A stretch of DNA of 44,291 bases from Sphingomonadaceae bacterium. GTDB taxonomy: Bacteria > Pseudomonadota > Alphaproteobacteria > Sphingomonadales > Sphingomonadaceae. The translations under genes were made by a program, and so were the position numbers. Below are positions 1 through 9,135 of the stretch, in pieces (the stretch's first letter is position 1; the number at the start of each line of letters is the position of its first letter). Under the pieces are notes generated by a model. That model saw only the letters and a program-made list of their open reading frames with translations, searched no databases and was not told where the DNA came from. The DNA is taken from positions 1 through 44,291 of the forward strand of contig JAIOYN010000005.1 in the NCBI GenBank assembly GCA_021741065.1, in the 5' to 3' direction.

Positions 1-8
1 GAGCAAAA

Positions 9-833
9 TTGACAGATCAAGCACAGAAAACCGCATGGATCACAGGGGCATCGTCGGGCATTGGCGAAGCTTTGGCCAAGGCATTTGTAGCCAATGGCGG
101 ACATGCGATATTGTCCGGGCGCAATGTTGCGGAGCTACAACGTGTTGCGATCGAAACCGGTGCGGCAGGACGTTGTCTCATTTTGCCATTTGATACGGTC
201 GATTATGCGGGGCTGGCTGGCAAAGTAGCCGAAGCTATCGCGTTTCAGGGCCATGTCGACGTGCTGGTGAACAATGCCGGCATCTCCCAACGGTCGCCCG
301 CAGTCGATACCGATTTGTCGGTCTATCAACGGATTGTCGATGTCGACTTGCTCGCGCCCATTGCGCTCACACAAGCATTGCTGTCGCATATGGTGTCACG
401 CGGTAGCGGGCAGATTGTCATGATCTCCAGCGTAGCGGGTAAGGCGGGGATCCCTATGCGCACCGCTTATTGCGCGGCAAAACATGGCTTGATCGGCTAT
501 GCCGACGCGCTGCGCAGCGAAGTATCAGGGCAGGGGGTGAAAGTCCTTGTCGTCGCCCCGGGGTCGGTCAAAACCAATGTCTCACGCAACGCGCTCAACG
601 CCGATGGATCTGTGCGTGGCATTAGTGATGCGGCGATCGACAATGGTATTGATCCGAATGAGGTCGCAAGCCGCATTTGGGAGGCCGTGCGCACTGGCAA
701 GCGCGAAATTGTTATCGCAGAGGGCATCGAGGCCAACATCCCCGTGCTGCGCGCGCAGGACCCGGAAAAGCTATTTGACATGGTTGAGGCGATGGTCGCG
801 GACGGCTACGCCAAGAAAATATCCGCGCGATAG
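9..833 (+). CDS. SDR family NAD(P)-dependent oxidoreductase
   Basis: Classical short-chain dehydrogenase/reductase of 274 residues, the usual length. The nucleotide-binding TGxxxGxG motif is at residues 12-19 (TGASSGIG), NNAG is at 88-91, and the catalytic Ser141, Tyr154 and Lys158 are all present (ISSVAG, YCAAK). It is therefore expected to be an active soluble oxidoreductase using NAD(H) or NADP(H); the substrate cannot be told from sequence. The start is a TTG eight bases into the window, with GAGCAAAA just before it as a possible ribosome site. The frame is open to the window edge, so an upstream start cannot be excluded. It converges on ccmB, 11 bases away. Confidence 0.88.
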   Translation: MTDQAQKTAWITGASSGIGEALAKAFVANGGHAILSGRNVAELQRVAIETGAAGRCLILPFDTVDYAGLAGKVAEAIAFQGHVDVLVNNAGISQRSPAVDTDLSVYQRIVDVDLLAPIALTQALLSHMVSRGSGQIVMISSVAGKAGIPMRTAYCAAKHGLIGYADALRSEVSGQGVKVLVVAPGSVKTNVSRNALNADGSVRGISDAAIDNGIDPNEVASRIWEAVRTGKREIVIAEGIEANIPVLRAQDPEKLFDMVEAMVADGYAKKISAR

Positions 834-844
834 AGGACCTGACT

Positions 845-1492
845 CTATGTTCTGCTCGCGCGGAGGGCTGCGCCAGCGGCAAAGGGGGATAGCGCCGTTA
901 TCGCCAAGGATGTCGCCGCCAGCAGCTGCATCGCGTTACCGGGATCTTCGGCGAGGGAGCCTGCGCCGAAGATAAGCAACGGAATGGTGATGGGTACCAA
1001 TAACAACCCACCAAGCGCGCTCGCACCGCTTAGGCCAGCGGTGAGGGCCGCGATCATCACGGACAGACCAGACAAGGCTGGCAGAGCCAACGCAAGGCCA
1101 AGGAGCAAGGTACCCAATTGCGCCTCCGGCAAGCCAATGAGCGCGGAGCCAACCACCGTTGCCAGAAGCAGGGGGAGAGCAAATGCGACAATTTGCCCTG
1201 CGATCTTGGCCGTCGCGACAAGTTCATCCGACCAACCGCGCACGGCAAGCTGATCGAGCACGCCGGACTGGCGATCGGGCAGGATAAGCCGTTCAATGGG
1301 AAGGAGCGTCGCGAGCAGCGCGGCGATCCACAAGATGCCGCCGCCTGTGCGTGCCAGCAGGGCCTTGTCGGGGCCCGTCACAAAGGGGAATAATGTCGCC
1401 ACGGCGAGATAAAAGACCACCGGAAGCCATAGGCCGCCGCCGGTCCATGCCAAACGCACTTCGCGCGCGACTAGGGCAACAAACGCCCTCAT
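845..1492 (-). CDS. ccmB: Heme exporter protein CcmB (cytochrome c maturation ABC transporter, membrane subunit)
   Basis: A 215-residue polytopic membrane protein with about six hydrophobic segments, matching the usual CcmB length of about 220. In system I cytochrome c maturation, CcmA and CcmB form an ABC transporter that, with CcmC, CcmD and CcmE, drives release of heme-loaded CcmE in the periplasm. Its ATG overlaps the ccmA stop by four bases (ATGA type), so the two are translationally coupled. No ccmC or ccmD follows: the next gene downstream is the convergent dehydrogenase. The remaining ccm genes must lie elsewhere if the pathway is complete. Confidence 0.87.
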   Translation of the reverse strand: MRAFVALVAREVRLAWTGGGLWLPVVFYLAVATLFPFVTGPDKALLARTGGGILWIAALLATLLPIERLILPDRQSGVLDQLAVRGWSDELVATAKIAGQIVAFALPLLLATVVGSALIGLPEAQLGTLLLGLALALPALSGLSVMIAALTAGLSGASALGGLLLVPITIPLLIFGAGSLAEDPGNAMQLLAATSLAITALSPFAAGAALRASRT

Positions 1493-2100
1493 GTCACCAC
1501 GCCATGGCTGTCGAGTGATAGGCTTATTGCGACATTGATGGAGGGCGGCTGATGCGCCGCGACAAGAACAATTCCGCCCGCAGCGGCGCGGTCAATAATC
1601 GCTTGGTCAAGCCGCGTGCAGCTTGCACTGTCGAGGCCATTATAGGGTTCATCCAGCAACCAGATATCTGCATGAGACGCAAGGACTCGGGCGATACTTG
1701 CGCGCTTGCGTTGGCCCGTGGAGAGAAAGCGCACGGGAATATGGGCGAGGTCTTGCAAATCCATAGCCGATAAAGCCACATTGCGAGCGTCTACTGATGC
1801 GCCGTCCATATCAGCCCAAAAGCGGAGCGCGGCCTCCACGGTCACATTGGCATCCAGCGCCAAATTTTCGTCCGCAAGTGCCACGCGACCTTCGGCATGG
1901 ATCGCCCCAGCCGTCACCGTCAGTAATCCGGCCACAAGGCGCAGCAAGGTGGATTTGCCGCATCCATTGGCGCCTCTGATCCAGATGATGTCCCCTGCGC
2001 GCGCTGTCACTGATAGGCCACGCAACACCATGCGGTTGCCGCGGATGACCGCGACATTGTCAATGTTGAGCGATGGCAAGGATGCTTGACGCGAAGACAT
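1489..2100 (-). CDS. ccmA: Heme ABC exporter ATP-binding protein CcmA
   Basis: A 203-residue single-domain ABC ATPase. Walker [10 protein letters not shown] is at residues 43-51, the signature LSTGQ at 126-130, and Walker B with LLDEP at about 148-152. Small size and direct coupling to ccmB identify it as CcmA rather than a general ABC subunit. It hydrolyses ATP at the cytoplasmic face for cytochrome c biogenesis. No clear Shine-Dalgarno sequence precedes the ATG. It is divergent from phhB, with only 49 bases between the two start codons, so promoters for both must be packed there. Confidence 0.88.
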   Translation of the reverse strand: MSSRQASLPSLNIDNVAVIRGNRMVLRGLSVTARAGDIIWIRGANGCGKSTLLRLVAGLLTVTAGAIHAEGRVALADENLALDANVTVEAALRFWADMDGASVDARNVALSAMDLQDLAHIPVRFLSTGQRKRASIARVLASHADIWLLDEPYNGLDSASCTRLDQAIIDRAAAGGIVLVAAHQPPSINVAISLSLDSHGVVT

Positions 2101-2149
2101 ATCGCGACTTAGGCAGATATTCGTTCAATTGCAAAAGCAGGATGAGGTT

Positions 2150-2443
2150 ATGCATATTTCACTACTGGATGACGCCGCCCGCGATGCCGCCATGCAACAA
2201 TTGTCGCAATGGACATATGACGCGGATGCCAAAGGTATCCGACGCATTTTGCGATTTGCCGACTTTGCCGAAGCGTTCGGTTTCATGACCCGCGTTGCGA
2301 TATTGGCGGAAAAAGCGGACCATCATCCCGAATGGTTCAACGTGTATAACCGCGTTGAAATTTTGCTGACCACGCATGATGCAGGGGGGCTGTCACAACG
2401 CGACATCGACCTTGCCTCCGCAATCGATGCAATCACGGCTTAG
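2150..2443 (+). CDS. phhB: 4a-hydroxytetrahydrobiopterin dehydratase (pterin carbinolamine dehydratase)
   Basis: Small PCD/DCoH-family enzyme of 97 residues. It dehydrates the 4a-hydroxy pterin formed by aromatic amino acid hydroxylases, recycling the cofactor. The family motif is seen as KADHHPEW (residues 55-62), with the catalytic His pair at 58-59 and a further His in TTHD near residue 76. I chose the ATG at 2150 because AGGATGAGG lies just upstream at good spacing and the homology begins there; a TTG at 2129 in the same frame would add seven residues. No phenylalanine hydroxylase is nearby. Its 3' end overlaps the convergent dehydrogenase by 11 bases. Confidence 0.85.
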   Translation: MHISLLDDAARDAAMQQLSQWTYDADAKGIRRILRFADFAEAFGFMTRVAILAEKADHHPEWFNVYNRVEILLTTHDAGGLSQRDIDLASAIDAITA

Positions 2444-3251
2444 TTTGCACAACGTCCCCAAGCCCGCCCAATAGGCCAAGCTGCTTCCGCAAGCGGTTCG
2501 GGAACCAGCGCGCAGAAAAGGCCAATTGCTTCGCCATTTTATTGACGGGCGTATGCACCTTCTCGCCGTGAATAGCTTCCCATGCCGCAGGGCCAATGAT
2601 CGATACGGGGCTGACCTCAACGCCTGCCGATTCCAGCCTTTCCTTACCAGACATGTTGCTGCCGGCTTCGACATTGCTAATGATGTTGGTATCGATGAAT
2701 CCGGGCATCAGGCTGCGGGATTTAATGCCGTACGGGCGCCATTCAATGTCATGCGCCTCGGCCAGTGCGCGCACCGCAAATTTGGTGGCGCTATAGACGC
2801 TTAATCCTGCTGAACCATAAATGCCCGCAGCGGAACTTGTGTAAAGTACGCATGCGTCTGGCGTGTTCTTTAGCAGGTCGAAACAGGCCCGCGTGCCGCT
2901 GATCACGCCCGTCAGGTTGATGGCGATCATGCGGTCAATATCTTCGTCGGTCATGTCCTGAATCGGGCCGCCAGTGCCGATCCCTGCATTGTTGAACAAC
3001 ACGGTCATATGTCCGTTGGTGTGCTTGGCAAAGTCGGCAACGGCCTTTTTCCATTGCGCACGGTCCGTAACATCCAATTTGTGGCGCGAATATTCGCCCT
3101 TGGGTAACAAGGCCGCGGTTACGTCCAAACCTTTTTCATCAATGTCCGCAAGACCCACAAACCAGCCCACATTTGCAAAATAGCGCGCAACTTCGCGGCC
3201 AAGGCCAGACGCGGCGCCGGTGATGAAAATGCTTTTTTGTGCTGTCGACAT
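2433..3251 (-). CDS. SDR family oxidoreductase
   Basis: Second short-chain dehydrogenase of the window, 272 residues. TGAASGLG is at residues 11-18, NNAG at 87-90, and the catalytic Ser140, Tyr153 and Lys157 (YSATK) are intact. The N-terminal half is a typical Rossmann fold; the C-terminal 60 residues are basic and less typical. Three in-frame ATGs lie close together (3275, 3257 and 3251). GAGAGGA sits just before the last two, so the true start is 3257 or 3251. The substrate is unknown. It is not closely similar to the dehydrogenase at the left edge except in motifs. Confidence 0.85.
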   Translation of the reverse strand: MSTAQKSIFITGAASGLGREVARYFANVGWFVGLADIDEKGLDVTAALLPKGEYSRHKLDVTDRAQWKKAVADFAKHTNGHMTVLFNNAGIGTGGPIQDMTDEDIDRMIAINLTGVISGTRACFDLLKNTPDACVLYTSSAAGIYGSAGLSVYSATKFAVRALAEAHDIEWRPYGIKSRSLMPGFIDTNIISNVEAGSNMSGKERLESAGVEVSPVSIIGPAAWEAIHGEKVHTPVNKMAKQLAFSARWFPNRLRKQLGLLGGLGDVVQTKP

Positions 3252-3328
3252 GATCATGATTCCTCTCTTACTCACATGGTTGTCAGCGACATCAATTTGC
3301 CCAAAACGTCAACTGATTATTGCACACC

Positions 3329-3952
3329 CTAAACTGCCTGAAATCCTTTGGCATAAATATGCCACGTAAAAATCGCAGCTGCCCCGCGATGCGGACGCCA
3401 GCGTTCGGCGATTACCCGGATTTCTTTTTCGGATGGCCGCGCGTCCAGCTTTAGCAAACGGCCAACGCCCTCTTGCACCGCAAGATCTCCTGCCGGCCAA
3501 ATATCAGGCCGGCCTTCGGCAAACAGCAAATATATCTCTGCTGACCAACGACCAATGCCCTTCACCTGCGTCAGATACGCAATCGCTTCCTCATCCTCCT
3601 CGGGCAAAGCGTCGAGCGGCAATGCGCCGGAGATTACAAGCTCCGCCAGTGACCGCGCATAGCCTTGCTTCTGGCGGCTAAGGCCGCAGGCGCGCAATGC
3701 ATCAAAATCTTGTGCCAACAACTGTTCGGGCGGGCATTCCGGGCCCAGTTGGGCCTCGAGCTTGTTCCAGACCGATGCCGCCGCGGCGACGCTGACCTGT
3801 TGCCCGACAATCGTACGCAGCAAGGTTGCGTAGCCAGGCGTGCGGCTGCGCGCGTCCGGATAGCCGGTGACAGCAAGGGCCTCAGCAATGCCCGGCTCAA
3901 TCGCGGCTAGCGCGTCAAGCGCGGTATGCAGTTGCTGTGTCGTTATGCCCAT
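3329..3952 (-). CDS. DNA-3-methyladenine glycosylase II family protein (AlkA-like, HhH-GPD)
   Basis: A 207-residue base-excision repair glycosylase of the HhH-GPD superfamily. The helix-hairpin-helix segment LTQVKGIGRWSAE is at residues 127-139, and the catalytic Asp is D156 in WPAGDLAVQ. It lacks the N-terminal domain of E. coli AlkA, as short bacterial AlkA-type enzymes do. Expected role: removal of alkylated bases such as 3-methyladenine from DNA. It follows rlmB with a nine-base gap on the same strand, so the two are probably cotranscribed. Confidence 0.83.
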   Translation of the reverse strand: MGITTQQLHTALDALAAIEPGIAEALAVTGYPDARSRTPGYATLLRTIVGQQVSVAAAASVWNKLEAQLGPECPPEQLLAQDFDALRACGLSRQKQGYARSLAELVISGALPLDALPEEDEEAIAYLTQVKGIGRWSAEIYLLFAEGRPDIWPAGDLAVQEGVGRLLKLDARPSEKEIRVIAERWRPHRGAAAIFTWHIYAKGFQAV

Positions 3953-3961
3953 AGGACTGGC

Positions 3962-4723
3962 TTATGCCCCCCGGCGGACGGTGGCCGCGTATAAAGCAAT
4001 GGCGGCGGCGTTGGATACGTTCAGTGACTCCATCTGTGCGCTGATCGGCAATTTTGCCAATTGATCGCAATGTTCTTCAATATTGCGGCGCATGCCATCG
4101 CCTTCTGCACCCAACACAAGCGCATTGCGTCCGGGCGTTAGTGCTTGATCGAGCGTGACCCCCGCATGACCGGACAGACCGATTCGCCAATATCCAGCCT
4201 CGGCAATCTCCTCCAGCGCCCGCGCCAGATTAACGACGCGCACCCATGGCGTAATCTCCAGCCCGCCCGATGCAGCCTTGGCCAATGCGCCCGATTCGGG
4301 CGGCGCGTGCCGGTCTTGCGTCACAACAGCCACAGCATCAAAGGCTGCGGCTGTCCGGAATATCGCGCCGACATTGTGCGGATCAGTGACTTGGTCGAGA
4401 ATCAACAATGGCCGGTTATCGTCATTGGCAAGCGCGAGGGCATCGGTCAGCCAGACATCCTCCAGCGCCGCCACCTCAAGCACTAAGCCCTGATGCGGCG
4501 CATCTTTTGGCACGAAACGCGCCAAATCGTTCACTTCGGCATATTGCACCGTCAAGCCGTCGGGCACGACAATCTTGCCGATTTCCTCCCGCGTGCCCCA
4601 TAAATTGATGAGGCGGCGTTCGGGATTGTCGAGCGCGGCATAGACGGCGTGCCGTCCGTAAAATTTGGGATTGCCGCTGGTAACGGCGGCACCACGTCGA
4701 CGGTGGCTCTTATGTGACGACAT
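3962..4723 (-). CDS. rlmB: 23S rRNA (guanosine(2251)-2'-O)-methyltransferase RlmB
   Basis: SpoU/TrmH-family RNA 2'-O-methyltransferase of 253 residues, the usual length. An N-terminal substrate-binding domain (YGRHAVYAAL near residue 22) is followed by the knotted SPOUT domain with NVGAIFRTAAAF, LVLGAEGDGM and LNVSNAAAIALY, the three signature motifs. It methylates G2251 (E. coli numbering) in the peptidyl-transferase P loop of 23S rRNA. The N-terminus is short, basic and Ser/His-rich. RlmB is the best fit, although the TrmH family contains close paralogues such as TrmH itself and these are separated only by full alignment. Confidence 0.82.
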   Translation of the reverse strand: MSSHKSHRRRGAAVTSGNPKFYGRHAVYAALDNPERRLINLWGTREEIGKIVVPDGLTVQYAEVNDLARFVPKDAPHQGLVLEVAALEDVWLTDALALANDDNRPLLILDQVTDPHNVGAIFRTAAAFDAVAVVTQDRHAPPESGALAKAASGGLEITPWVRVVNLARALEEIAEAGYWRIGLSGHAGVTLDQALTPGRNALVLGAEGDGMRRNIEEHCDQLAKLPISAQMESLNVSNAAAIALYAATVRRGA

Positions 4724-4868
4724 TATATGTACCTGTGCATGAAAAAGAGAAGCTTCTGGTGCCCTTTCCCACTTGAGGCATTGACAGGCAAGGGCCGTTT
4801 CGCCATTGGGCTGCTTCTTCTGCGGGTCCGGCCCTCATGCAAACACATGATGCCCCGCGCGAAGACGT

Positions 4869-4954
4869 GGACAGGTGGCCGAGTGGTTAAAGGCAGCAGA
4901 CTGTAAATCTGCCCGGTTTTCCGTACGCTGGTTCGAATCCAGCCCTGTCCACCA
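4869..4954 (+). tRNA. tRNA-Tyr (anticodon GUA)
   Basis: An 86-base tRNA with a long variable arm (class II). The acceptor arm GGACAGG pairs with CCTGTCC, the discriminator is A, and the CCA end is encoded (4952-4954). The anticodon stem GCAGA/TCTGC flanks the loop CTGTAAA, giving anticodon GTA at 4903-4905. The T arm contains GGTTCGAATCC. A possible -35 element TTGACA lies at 4781-4786, about 85 bases upstream, but I see no good -10. Confidence 0.96.
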
Positions 4955-5157
4955 ACCTCTCGTCACCGAGACATTTTTTATCCGGTGCGGCGACGAAACT
5001 GGCTTTCCCCAATCATAGTGGCCGGACTTTGCCGTTGCGGAGGCTGAGACTTTGGGCTTAGTTCGGGCTGCGTCTGGCGATACTTAGGTCGAGAGTGCAG
5101 ATGCATGTGGGCGGCATGATTCTGACGCACGCATGACATGTTTAGGGAGAGGGCAAA

Positions 5158-7095
5158 ATGTCGGAAATCTATCCTGTTTCGGATGACTGGAAGAAAAAGG
5201 CGTTTGTCACGGCGGAAGGTTACTACGCCGCTTACGCCCAGTCCGTCAGTGATCCGGATGCATTCTGGCGCCAAGAGGCCAAGCGGCTCGACTGGATGAC
5301 GCCCTTTACCAAAGTGAAGAACACGAGTTTTCACGAAGCGGATTTCGGTATCAAATGGTTTGAGGATGGGGCGTTGAACGTCTCGGCCAACTGTATTGAT
5401 CGCCATTTGCCCGAACGCAAAGATGATATTGCCATCATTTGGGAAGGGGATGATCCATCGCAGCAACGGCGGATCACGTTTGGCGAGCTGCATGCCGAAG
5501 TCTGCCTGATGGCCAACGCCTTGAAGGCATTAGGTGCACAAAAGGGCGACCGCATCACCATTTATATGCCGATGATTCCCGAAGCCGCGATGGCGATGCT
5601 TGCGTGCACGCGCATTGGCGCAATTCATTCAATCGTCTTTGGCGGCTTTTCGCCCGAAGCGCTTGCGGGGCGCATTCAGGATTGCGATTCTAATATTGTC
5701 ATCACCGCTGATGCCGGCATGCGCGGTGGGAAGTTGGTGCCGTTGAAGCAGAATGTGGACGCAGCGCTGACGCATTGCGCGTCGGTCAAGGCATGTCTTG
5801 TCGTGCGCCATGTCGGAAACGACATACATATGCAGGACGCGCGCGATGTCTGGTATCATGATGTCCGAACAACTGTCCCTAGCGATTGCGCGCCCGAAAT
5901 CATGGGCGCGGAAGACCCGCTTTTCATTTTATACACGTCAGGCTCCACCGGAAAACCTAAGGGCGTCTTACACACAACCGGCGGATATTTAGTGTGGGCA
6001 GCGATGACGCATCATTATGTGTTCAACTACACGCCCGGCGAAATTTATTGGTGCGCCGCTGACATTGGCTGGGTCACCGGCCATAGCTATGTCGTGTATG
6101 GCCCGCTCGCCAATGGTGCGACGACCGTGATGTTTGAAGGGGTACCCAATTATCCCGATCACAGTCGGTTCTGGCAAATTGTCGACCGGCATCAGGTCAA
6201 TATTTTCTATGGCGCGCCCACAGCTTTGCGATCGTTGATGCGTGAAGGTGATGATTGGGTGAAGAAAACTTCGCGTAGTTCGCTGCGTTTGCTGGGATCT
6301 GTGGGGGAACCGATCAATCCGGAGGCATGGGAATGGTATTACCATGTCGTCGGCGAAGGCCGCTGCCCCATTGTCGACACCTATTGGCAGACCGAAACAG
6401 GCGCGACGATGATGACGCCTTTACCGGGCGCGCATGCGTTAAAACCAGGCGCGGCATCAAAGCCGATGTTTGGCGTGCAGCCGGTACTTGTCGACGGCGA
6501 CGGCAAATTGCTAGACGGCGCGACCGACGGCAATTTGTGCATGATCGACAGCTGGCCTGGCCAAATGCGTACGGTGTGGGGCGATCATGATCGGTTTTTT
6601 CAAACCTATTTCACCACTTATCCCGGAAAATATTTCACGGGCGATGGATGTCGGCGCGATGCCGACGGTGATTATTGGATTACGGGGCGGGTTGACGATG
6701 TGATCAATGTGTCGGGCCACCGCATGGGTACAGCCGAAGTCGAAAGCGCCCTTGTCGCCCATGCCAAAGTCGCCGAGGCGGCGGTGGTCGGATTCCCGCA
6801 CGATATCAAAGGGCAGGGCATTTACGCTTATGTTACGTTGAATGCCAATGAGGTGGAGTCCGCGGATATACGTGCGGACCTTATCAAATGGGTGCGCCAT
6901 GAAATCGGGCCTATCGCAACGCCAGATGTCATCCATTTTGCGCCGGGTTTACCGAAAACACGCTCGGGAAAAATCATGCGCCGGATATTGCGCAAAATTG
7001 CCGAAGGGGATGTGTCCAATTTAGGCGATATCTCTACCCTTGCGGATCCGTCTGTTGTGGACAATCTGGTGCAATCAAGATCCACCTCCGGATAA
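5158..7095 (+). CDS. acs: Acetyl-CoA synthetase (acetate--CoA ligase)
   Basis: A 645-residue AMP-forming ligase, close to the usual 650. It converts acetate, ATP and CoA to acetyl-CoA through an acetyl-adenylate. Visible motifs: the P-loop-like [11 protein letters not shown] near residues 259-269, YWQTETG near 408-414, and the C-terminal [11 protein letters not shown] with the acetylatable lysine at about residue 605, the usual target of Pat/CobB-type control. The start is fixed by GGGAGAGGG seven bases before the ATG. It stands alone between tRNA-Tyr and a secreted protein gene. Weak inverted repeats follow the stop, with no T-run. Confidence 0.95.
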   Translation: MSEIYPVSDDWKKKAFVTAEGYYAAYAQSVSDPDAFWRQEAKRLDWMTPFTKVKNTSFHEADFGIKWFEDGALNVSANCIDRHLPERKDDIAIIWEGDDPSQQRRITFGELHAEVCLMANALKALGAQKGDRITIYMPMIPEAAMAMLACTRIGAIHSIVFGGFSPEALAGRIQDCDSNIVITADAGMRGGKLVPLKQNVDAALTHCASVKACLVVRHVGNDIHMQDARDVWYHDVRTTVPSDCAPEIMGAEDPLFILYTSGSTGKPKGVLHTTGGYLVWAAMTHHYVFNYTPGEIYWCAADIGWVTGHSYVVYGPLANGATTVMFEGVPNYPDHSRFWQIVDRHQVNIFYGAPTALRSLMREGDDWVKKTSRSSLRLLGSVGEPINPEAWEWYYHVVGEGRCPIVDTYWQTETGATMMTPLPGAHALKPGAASKPMFGVQPVLVDGDGKLLDGATDGNLCMIDSWPGQMRTVWGDHDRFFQTYFTTYPGKYFTGDGCRRDADGDYWITGRVDDVINVSGHRMGTAEVESALVAHAKVAEAAVVGFPHDIKGQGIYAYVTLNANEVESADIRADLIKWVRHEIGPIATPDVIHFAPGLPKTRSGKIMRRILRKIAEGDVSNLGDISTLADPSVVDNLVQSRSTSG

Positions 7096-7284
7096 CCATT
7101 CGAAAGTGAAAACGAGAGGTTGAGCTGGCTATCCTGACCAGCTGCTTCGTATCGCTGTGCCGCGTAGATCATGGCGAAAAAGCCAAAGCAATCGCATTGA
7201 CGGCCATGGGTATCGAGGCACCACGGCGCCCAATATCACATCGTGAAGCGATTTTATGAGCCCATATTGTTATTTTACAATTAG

Positions 7285-7304
7285 TTACGCGTTGACACGC
7301 GTAA
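7285..7304 (+). promoter_or_regulatory. Perfect inverted repeat enclosing a TTGACA hexamer
   Basis: TTACGCG (7285-7291) and its exact reverse complement CGCGTAA (7298-7304) flank the six bases TTGACA, identical to the consensus -35 hexamer. It lies 37 bases before the start of the downstream gene. A -10 element at 17 bases spacing (CACTTG) is poor, so promoter function is uncertain. The arrangement suggests an operator centred on a -35 box. Confidence 0.4.
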
Positions 7305-7340
7305 ATAAGCGCCGCACTTGAATGTCGTCCGAGGAGAAAG

Positions 7341-7928
7341 ATGATGATTCGATCAAATAGAATGTTCAACAATGCATGTATTTGCATTGGTTTTATTTTG
7401 TCATTGTCGTCTGTGTCTGCGCAAGCCGTCGCGCAATCGGCCATAGAGCCTGTCATACTGGCGCCGGCAAACGGAAGCGTAATTGAGTCTGGTACGGAGA
7501 TTGTACTCAGGTTACGCGAAGAACTTACGACCGACAAAAAGAAGCTGAAGGCGGGATATCGTTTCCAGATGGAAGTTGCGGAGCCCCTTCGCCTGAATAA
7601 TCAGATTATCATCCCATCTGGAACGCCAGCCATTGGTGAAGTAACGGAAGTTCGCAATAAAGGCATGTGGGGAAAGTCAGGCTATATTGAAGCGCGGGCG
7701 ATTTCCATGCGGATCGGTGGCCGCACGATACGATTGAGCGGTACATTCGACGATAAGGGTGCTGCCGGAACAGATCTCATTCCCGTCGTTGGTTTTTTCA
7801 CCTCTGGAAGCAGCGCGACCATTGCAGCGGGGAGCACTGTTAAAGCGTTCCTTGATGAAGACATTGTTGTTGCAAAGCCAACAGTGCCAGCGCCTACACC
7901 AGCACCTGCCAAGCCCGCGCCCAAATGA
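7341..7928 (+). CDS. Secreted protein of unknown function, Pro/Ala-rich C-terminus
   Basis: A 195-residue protein with a clear N-terminal signal peptide (hydrophobic segment about residues 12-28, likely cleaved near AQAVAQSA). The mature part is predicted mostly beta-strand, with alternating hydrophobic and polar residues and several glycines (SGYIEARAISMRIGGRTIRLSG). It ends in a Pro/Ala/Lys tail (PAPTPAPAKPAPK) typical of envelope proteins. The start has an excellent ribosome site, GAGGAG, five bases ahead; the second codon is also ATG. I do not recognise the family. A periplasmic or cell-surface location is inferred. It is a single gene between acs and a LacI regulator. Confidence 0.75.
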   Translation: MMIRSNRMFNNACICIGFILSLSSVSAQAVAQSAIEPVILAPANGSVIESGTEIVLRLREELTTDKKKLKAGYRFQMEVAEPLRLNNQIIIPSGTPAIGEVTEVRNKGMWGKSGYIEARAISMRIGGRTIRLSGTFDDKGAAGTDLIPVVGFFTSGSSATIAAGSTVKAFLDEDIVVAKPTVPAPTPAPAKPAPK

Positions 7929-8087
7929 GGTGCAGCACAGGGGCGTAGGCTCTGTTTCAGGGCGAAAGCAACTCATGGCTGGTATACTCGCAGCTTGCAT
8001 GCTGGACATTGTATTCAAAAGGATGACCCTGACGGCTTTGTCGCCTATATCTTGGGAGTGGCGCGTGCCGCGTAAATCGGCTGGGCT

Positions 8088-9104
8088 TCAGGCTGTTCCG
8101 CGGGTGAGTAGCCGGACCGGAACAGGGACAATGCTGGGCGTTTCGCCTTTGAGCACCGCGATCAACGCTTCGACCAGCATTTCGCCGGCTTGTACATAAT
8201 CCTGCTCAATCGTTGTCAGCGGCGGTTGCGCATAAGCGCCCATGGCGATGCCATCAAACCCGATGACGCGGACATCCTTGCCAATGGCGATATCATGTTC
8301 TTCGAGCGCGCGCATGGCACCCAGCGCGATAAAGTCATTCGCACAGAACAGGCCATCAAACGCAGTTTTTTCGCGGATGAGCCCTTGGACTGCGGCGTAG
8401 CCTTGATCTTCACGCACCGCGTTTTCGGGGAGCGGTGGACAAATAGGTTGCATAGCTTTCGCCGACATGTGCGCCATATAGGTTGTCAGCCGGTCTTGAA
8501 ACTGAGGCTGCTCGCTATTGGTGGGACCAATATAGGCAATGTTTTTACAACCCTGTTGCAACAAATGGTCAATGGCCAGTTGCGCGCCTTGAACATTGTC
8601 GCTTTTGATTGAAATCAGGTCTTCTTTGCTGGCGCCCCAGCAAATCATCGGCGTATTGTGCCGGGCATATTCGCCGAAAAATTGCCAGCCTTGGACATTC
8701 TGCCCGCTACCGATGACGATGAGGCCATCGGCCTGTCGGCTACCGGTGTAATTGGCAAAGAAATTGGTAGGCGAATCTTGAAATGAGATGATCAGATTAT
8801 AGCCCCGTTCGGAGGCCGATGCCGCGATGCAGCCCAATAACGACAGATAAAACGGGTTTATATTCGCCTTATTTTCACCCCGCCGACACAGGATGACAAG
8901 CGCGATCGAATATGTCTGCTGTGTGCGCAGGCGCAGCGCGTTATGGTCAACCGAATAATTGAGTTCATTCGCCAGCGCGACGATGCGCGCGCGCGTGGTT
9001 TCGTTGACTTTCGTATCCCCGCGCAAGGCACGCGACACCGTGGGCTGCGATACCCCAAGCATCGCTGCAATCTGATGCGCCGTAATGCGTCCCTCTTTAC
9101 CCAT
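8088..9104 (-). CDS. LacI family transcriptional regulator
   Basis: A 338-residue LacI/GalR-type regulator. The N-terminal helix-turn-helix and hinge helix (ITAHQIAAMLGVSQPTVSRA at residues 7-26) are followed by a periplasmic-binding-protein-like ligand domain, whose C-terminal part carries IGFDGIAMGAYAQPPLTTIEQ. Members normally repress sugar-uptake or catabolic genes until an inducer binds. No sugar transporter, TonB receptor or glycosidase is next to it. It lies 31 bases downstream of alanine dehydrogenase on the same strand, so it may be read from the ald transcript. Its targets cannot be named. Confidence 0.88.
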   Translation of the reverse strand: MGKEGRITAHQIAAMLGVSQPTVSRALRGDTKVNETTRARIVALANELNYSVDHNALRLRTQQTYSIALVILCRRGENKANINPFYLSLLGCIAASASERGYNLIISFQDSPTNFFANYTGSRQADGLIVIGSGQNVQGWQFFGEYARHNTPMICWGASKEDLISIKSDNVQGAQLAIDHLLQQGCKNIAYIGPTNSEQPQFQDRLTTYMAHMSAKAMQPICPPLPENAVREDQGYAAVQGLIREKTAFDGLFCANDFIALGAMRALEEHDIAIGKDVRVIGFDGIAMGAYAQPPLTTIEQDYVQAGEMLVEALIAVLKGETPSIVPVPVRLLTRGTA

Positions 9105-9135
9105 GCAATGCCGTTAGCATTGCCAAACGGTCAAG

